Shown one piece after another: positions 62,601 to 64,000 of a stretch of DNA of 64,000 nucleotides. Where the stretch lies: positions 193,501 through 257,500 of the forward strand of contig CM022667.1 in NCBI GenBank assembly GCA_012295275.1. The letters run 5' to 3'. A model generated the notes under the pieces. That model worked only from the letters and a program-made list of their open reading frames with translations. It was not told where the DNA came from and searched no databases. This DNA is from Chrysomallon squamiferum. Lineage: Eukaryota; Mollusca; Gastropoda; Neomphalida; Peltospiridae. Both the position numbers and the translations under genes were made by a program. Within the stretch, counting starts at the first letter, position 1. Each line of letters begins with the position of its first letter.

Positions 62601-62660
<60 letters not shown>
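62517..62660. repeat. Inverted (CA)n ... (GT)n pair
   Basis: A CA run (62517-62564) and a GT run (62602-62660) are separated by about 37 bp of unique DNA. They are mutually complementary on one strand and could form a long stem-loop. Confidence 0.95.
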
Positions 62661-62662
<2 letters not shown>

Positions 62663-62849
62663 ACGGGTGAAAAAAAAACCCTGATCAGTGACTTTTTCTA
62701 AATGCTTAAATATTACAAATTTTCAGCATAAAATAAACCTCTTCAATAAATTTTATTAACGATACTACCACAGTATCAAGTAGGCAGGGTTATGAAATGT
62801 CGCAAAATAAATGTTCGTCTTTGGTAAACAATTAAAAGTCTGTTTCATT

Positions 62850-62855
62850 TTTATT
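62850..62855 (-). terminator. Polyadenylation signal of the right-edge gene
   Basis: AATAAA on the minus strand, about 135 nt after the stop codon at 62990. Confidence 0.4.
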
Positions 62856-62989
62856 ATTTTTTGAATGAAATCAGTCCGAATTAATGTTCAGAATGTAGAT
62901 GCCATTAACCAGGCATTATTTTAACGTCTTTCATTTTTGAGCGTTTGAGAATTTATAGGTAGTCCAGTTCAGGAAACGAATACATCGTT

Positions 62990-63927
62990 TTAAAACATAT
63001 TAACGTGTTTTCCGAAGTAATGGTCGCATAACAACAAGGGGCAGTCGTTGAATTCAACAGTGTAGTCGTAATACAGATCAGCTTCTTCCGGATCTTCGCG
63101 CATGCCTCCTAGAATACCACATTCTTCCAGCGTATATTCTGGTGGCAGACGACATTCTTTGCTTCGTGTTTTATCGGTAAAGATCGCCAGTTTATTGGAG
63201 AGTATGCTCGTTTGTTGCATAATGATCTGGATCAGGCCAAATACGGGGATGTGAGTGTGAACGAGCACGGTAATGTGTCCTGGATAATTTTTCATGTTGT
63301 CGAAAGTGACAAGTCGTAGCGTTAACAAAACAAATCTGAAAAAAAAAGAAACAATAATTAGCGCTCGAGTTTGTTTTTGTTAGGTTCTAATTACGTAGTT
63401 ATTTCCTAACTAGATAAAGATTACATTATACACAGAAACACTGTTTGATACAGATTATAAATATATAATTAATGCGTTAACACGACTAGAGAGTATTTGA
63501 AACTGATTTACAAAACTAATATGTAACTCTTTTTTTTATGGTATATTCATGGTAAACAGTGAAGATTTATAGAGAATAGACATTAATAGGATTCAAAATA
63601 ATTTTAAAATATAAATATATATATATATATATATGTGTATATATATATATATAAATATATATATATGTATATTTACACACACACACACACATACACATCT
63701 TTAAATATTGAAACAAAAAAAGGTTTTGTAAATAATAAACACACACAGAAACACACACACACACACACACATATACATGTATAAAATTTATAAATTACTT
63801 TGGATTCATTTCTCTGTATGGACCATCAATGAGCATTTTGCAGTGTTCACATTTCTCAAGGTTACGATTTGTGAGGATTAAAGAGTCTTCCTGGTCTAAC
63901 CCGTCGAGTTCTACATCCTCAATCTCT
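62990..63927 (-). CDS. 3' part of a gene encoding a ubiquitin-like domain protein (partial)
   Basis: Two minus-strand exons, 63799-63927 and 62990-63335, join in phase at K (AA|A) and give the last 157 residues, ending in TAA; the 5' part lies beyond the window. The upstream exon carries LEKCEHCKMLIDGPY, with a CxxC pair. The last exon contains PGHITVLVHTHIPVFGLIQ, then KLAIFTDKT and CRLPPEYTLEECGILGG. This strand, helix, strand and LPxxxTLxxCGI order is typical of ubiquitin-like beta-grasp domains, followed by an acidic stretch and NDCPLLLCDHYF. I do not recognise the family. Acceptors (TTTTTCAG) and donor (GTAATT) are good, and the first acceptor's tract is made by a TTA repeat. Confidence 0.75.
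63600..63770. repeat. (TA)n and (CA)n compound microsatellites in an intron
   Basis: TA runs (63615-63668) and two CA blocks (63674-63692, 63738-63770) between the two exons of the right-edge gene. Confidence 0.95.
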
Positions 63928-63933
63928 CTGAAA

Positions 63934-63981
<48 letters not shown>
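63934..63981. repeat. (AAT)n microsatellite
   Basis: About 48 bp of AAT directly upstream of the acceptor at 63928. On the gene strand it reads TTA and forms part of the polypyrimidine tract. Confidence 0.95.
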
Positions 63982-64000
63982 GCAAAATGAATATTTCAAT

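Noticed and set aside
1-64000. CRISPR array, prokaryotic operons, integrated virus or retrotransposon open reading frames
   Set aside because: No spacer-separated repeats, Shine-Dalgarno-led gene runs, reverse transcriptase, integrase or capsid-like frames were seen.

Overview
The window looks like AT-rich nuclear DNA of an animal. It has GT-AG introns of 0.1 to over 9 kb, very dense microsatellites (CA, GA, TATG, GATA, TAC, AAT), many A/T homopolymer runs, several minisatellites and tRNA-like SINE remnants. This texture fits a lophotrochozoan, perhaps a mollusc such as a cephalopod, but the lineage is an inference. There are no operons, no rRNA or intact tRNA genes and no CRISPR arrays.

One gene can be read in full. 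NAE1 (APP-BP1), the regulatory subunit of the NEDD8-activating enzyme, lies on the minus strand. Its 19 coding exons run from an ATG at 61038 to a TGA at 40335; every junction is GT-AG and in phase, giving 537 residues. Its largest intron (43605-53119) contains a possible alternative terminal exon (49060-49140, minus) and an opposite-strand start-like exon (49307-49354). About 260 bp from the NAE1 start, a second gene begins divergently (exon 61299-61484, plus), so the two probably share a bidirectional promoter. The right edge holds the 3' end of another minus-strand gene (62990-63927, running off the window). Its product has a ubiquitin-like C-terminal region and I could not assign it to a family.

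The left 40 kb is mostly repeats and AT-rich spacer with a few exon candidates: a minus-strand first exon (561-747), a possible three-exon 49-residue microprotein gene (1510-2773, plus), internal minus-strand exons (5547-5764 and 4902-4940), and a TATA-box plus 5'-UTR-exon candidate (29782-29920, minus).

The most striking non-genic structure is a large inverted repeat. Arms at about 7584-8515 and 10080-11384 share about 90 bp of unique terminal sequence followed by minisatellites built on TAC/GTA triplets, an architecture resembling foldback transposons. Other notable items are two related copies of a MITE-like element with GTCAC-rich inverted ends (23733-24229 and 25246-25990), a roughly 145-bp satellite array downstream of NAE1 (38270-39150), a 37-bp minisatellite (13406-13655), and an array of AGGTCA-like motifs (26470-26735).
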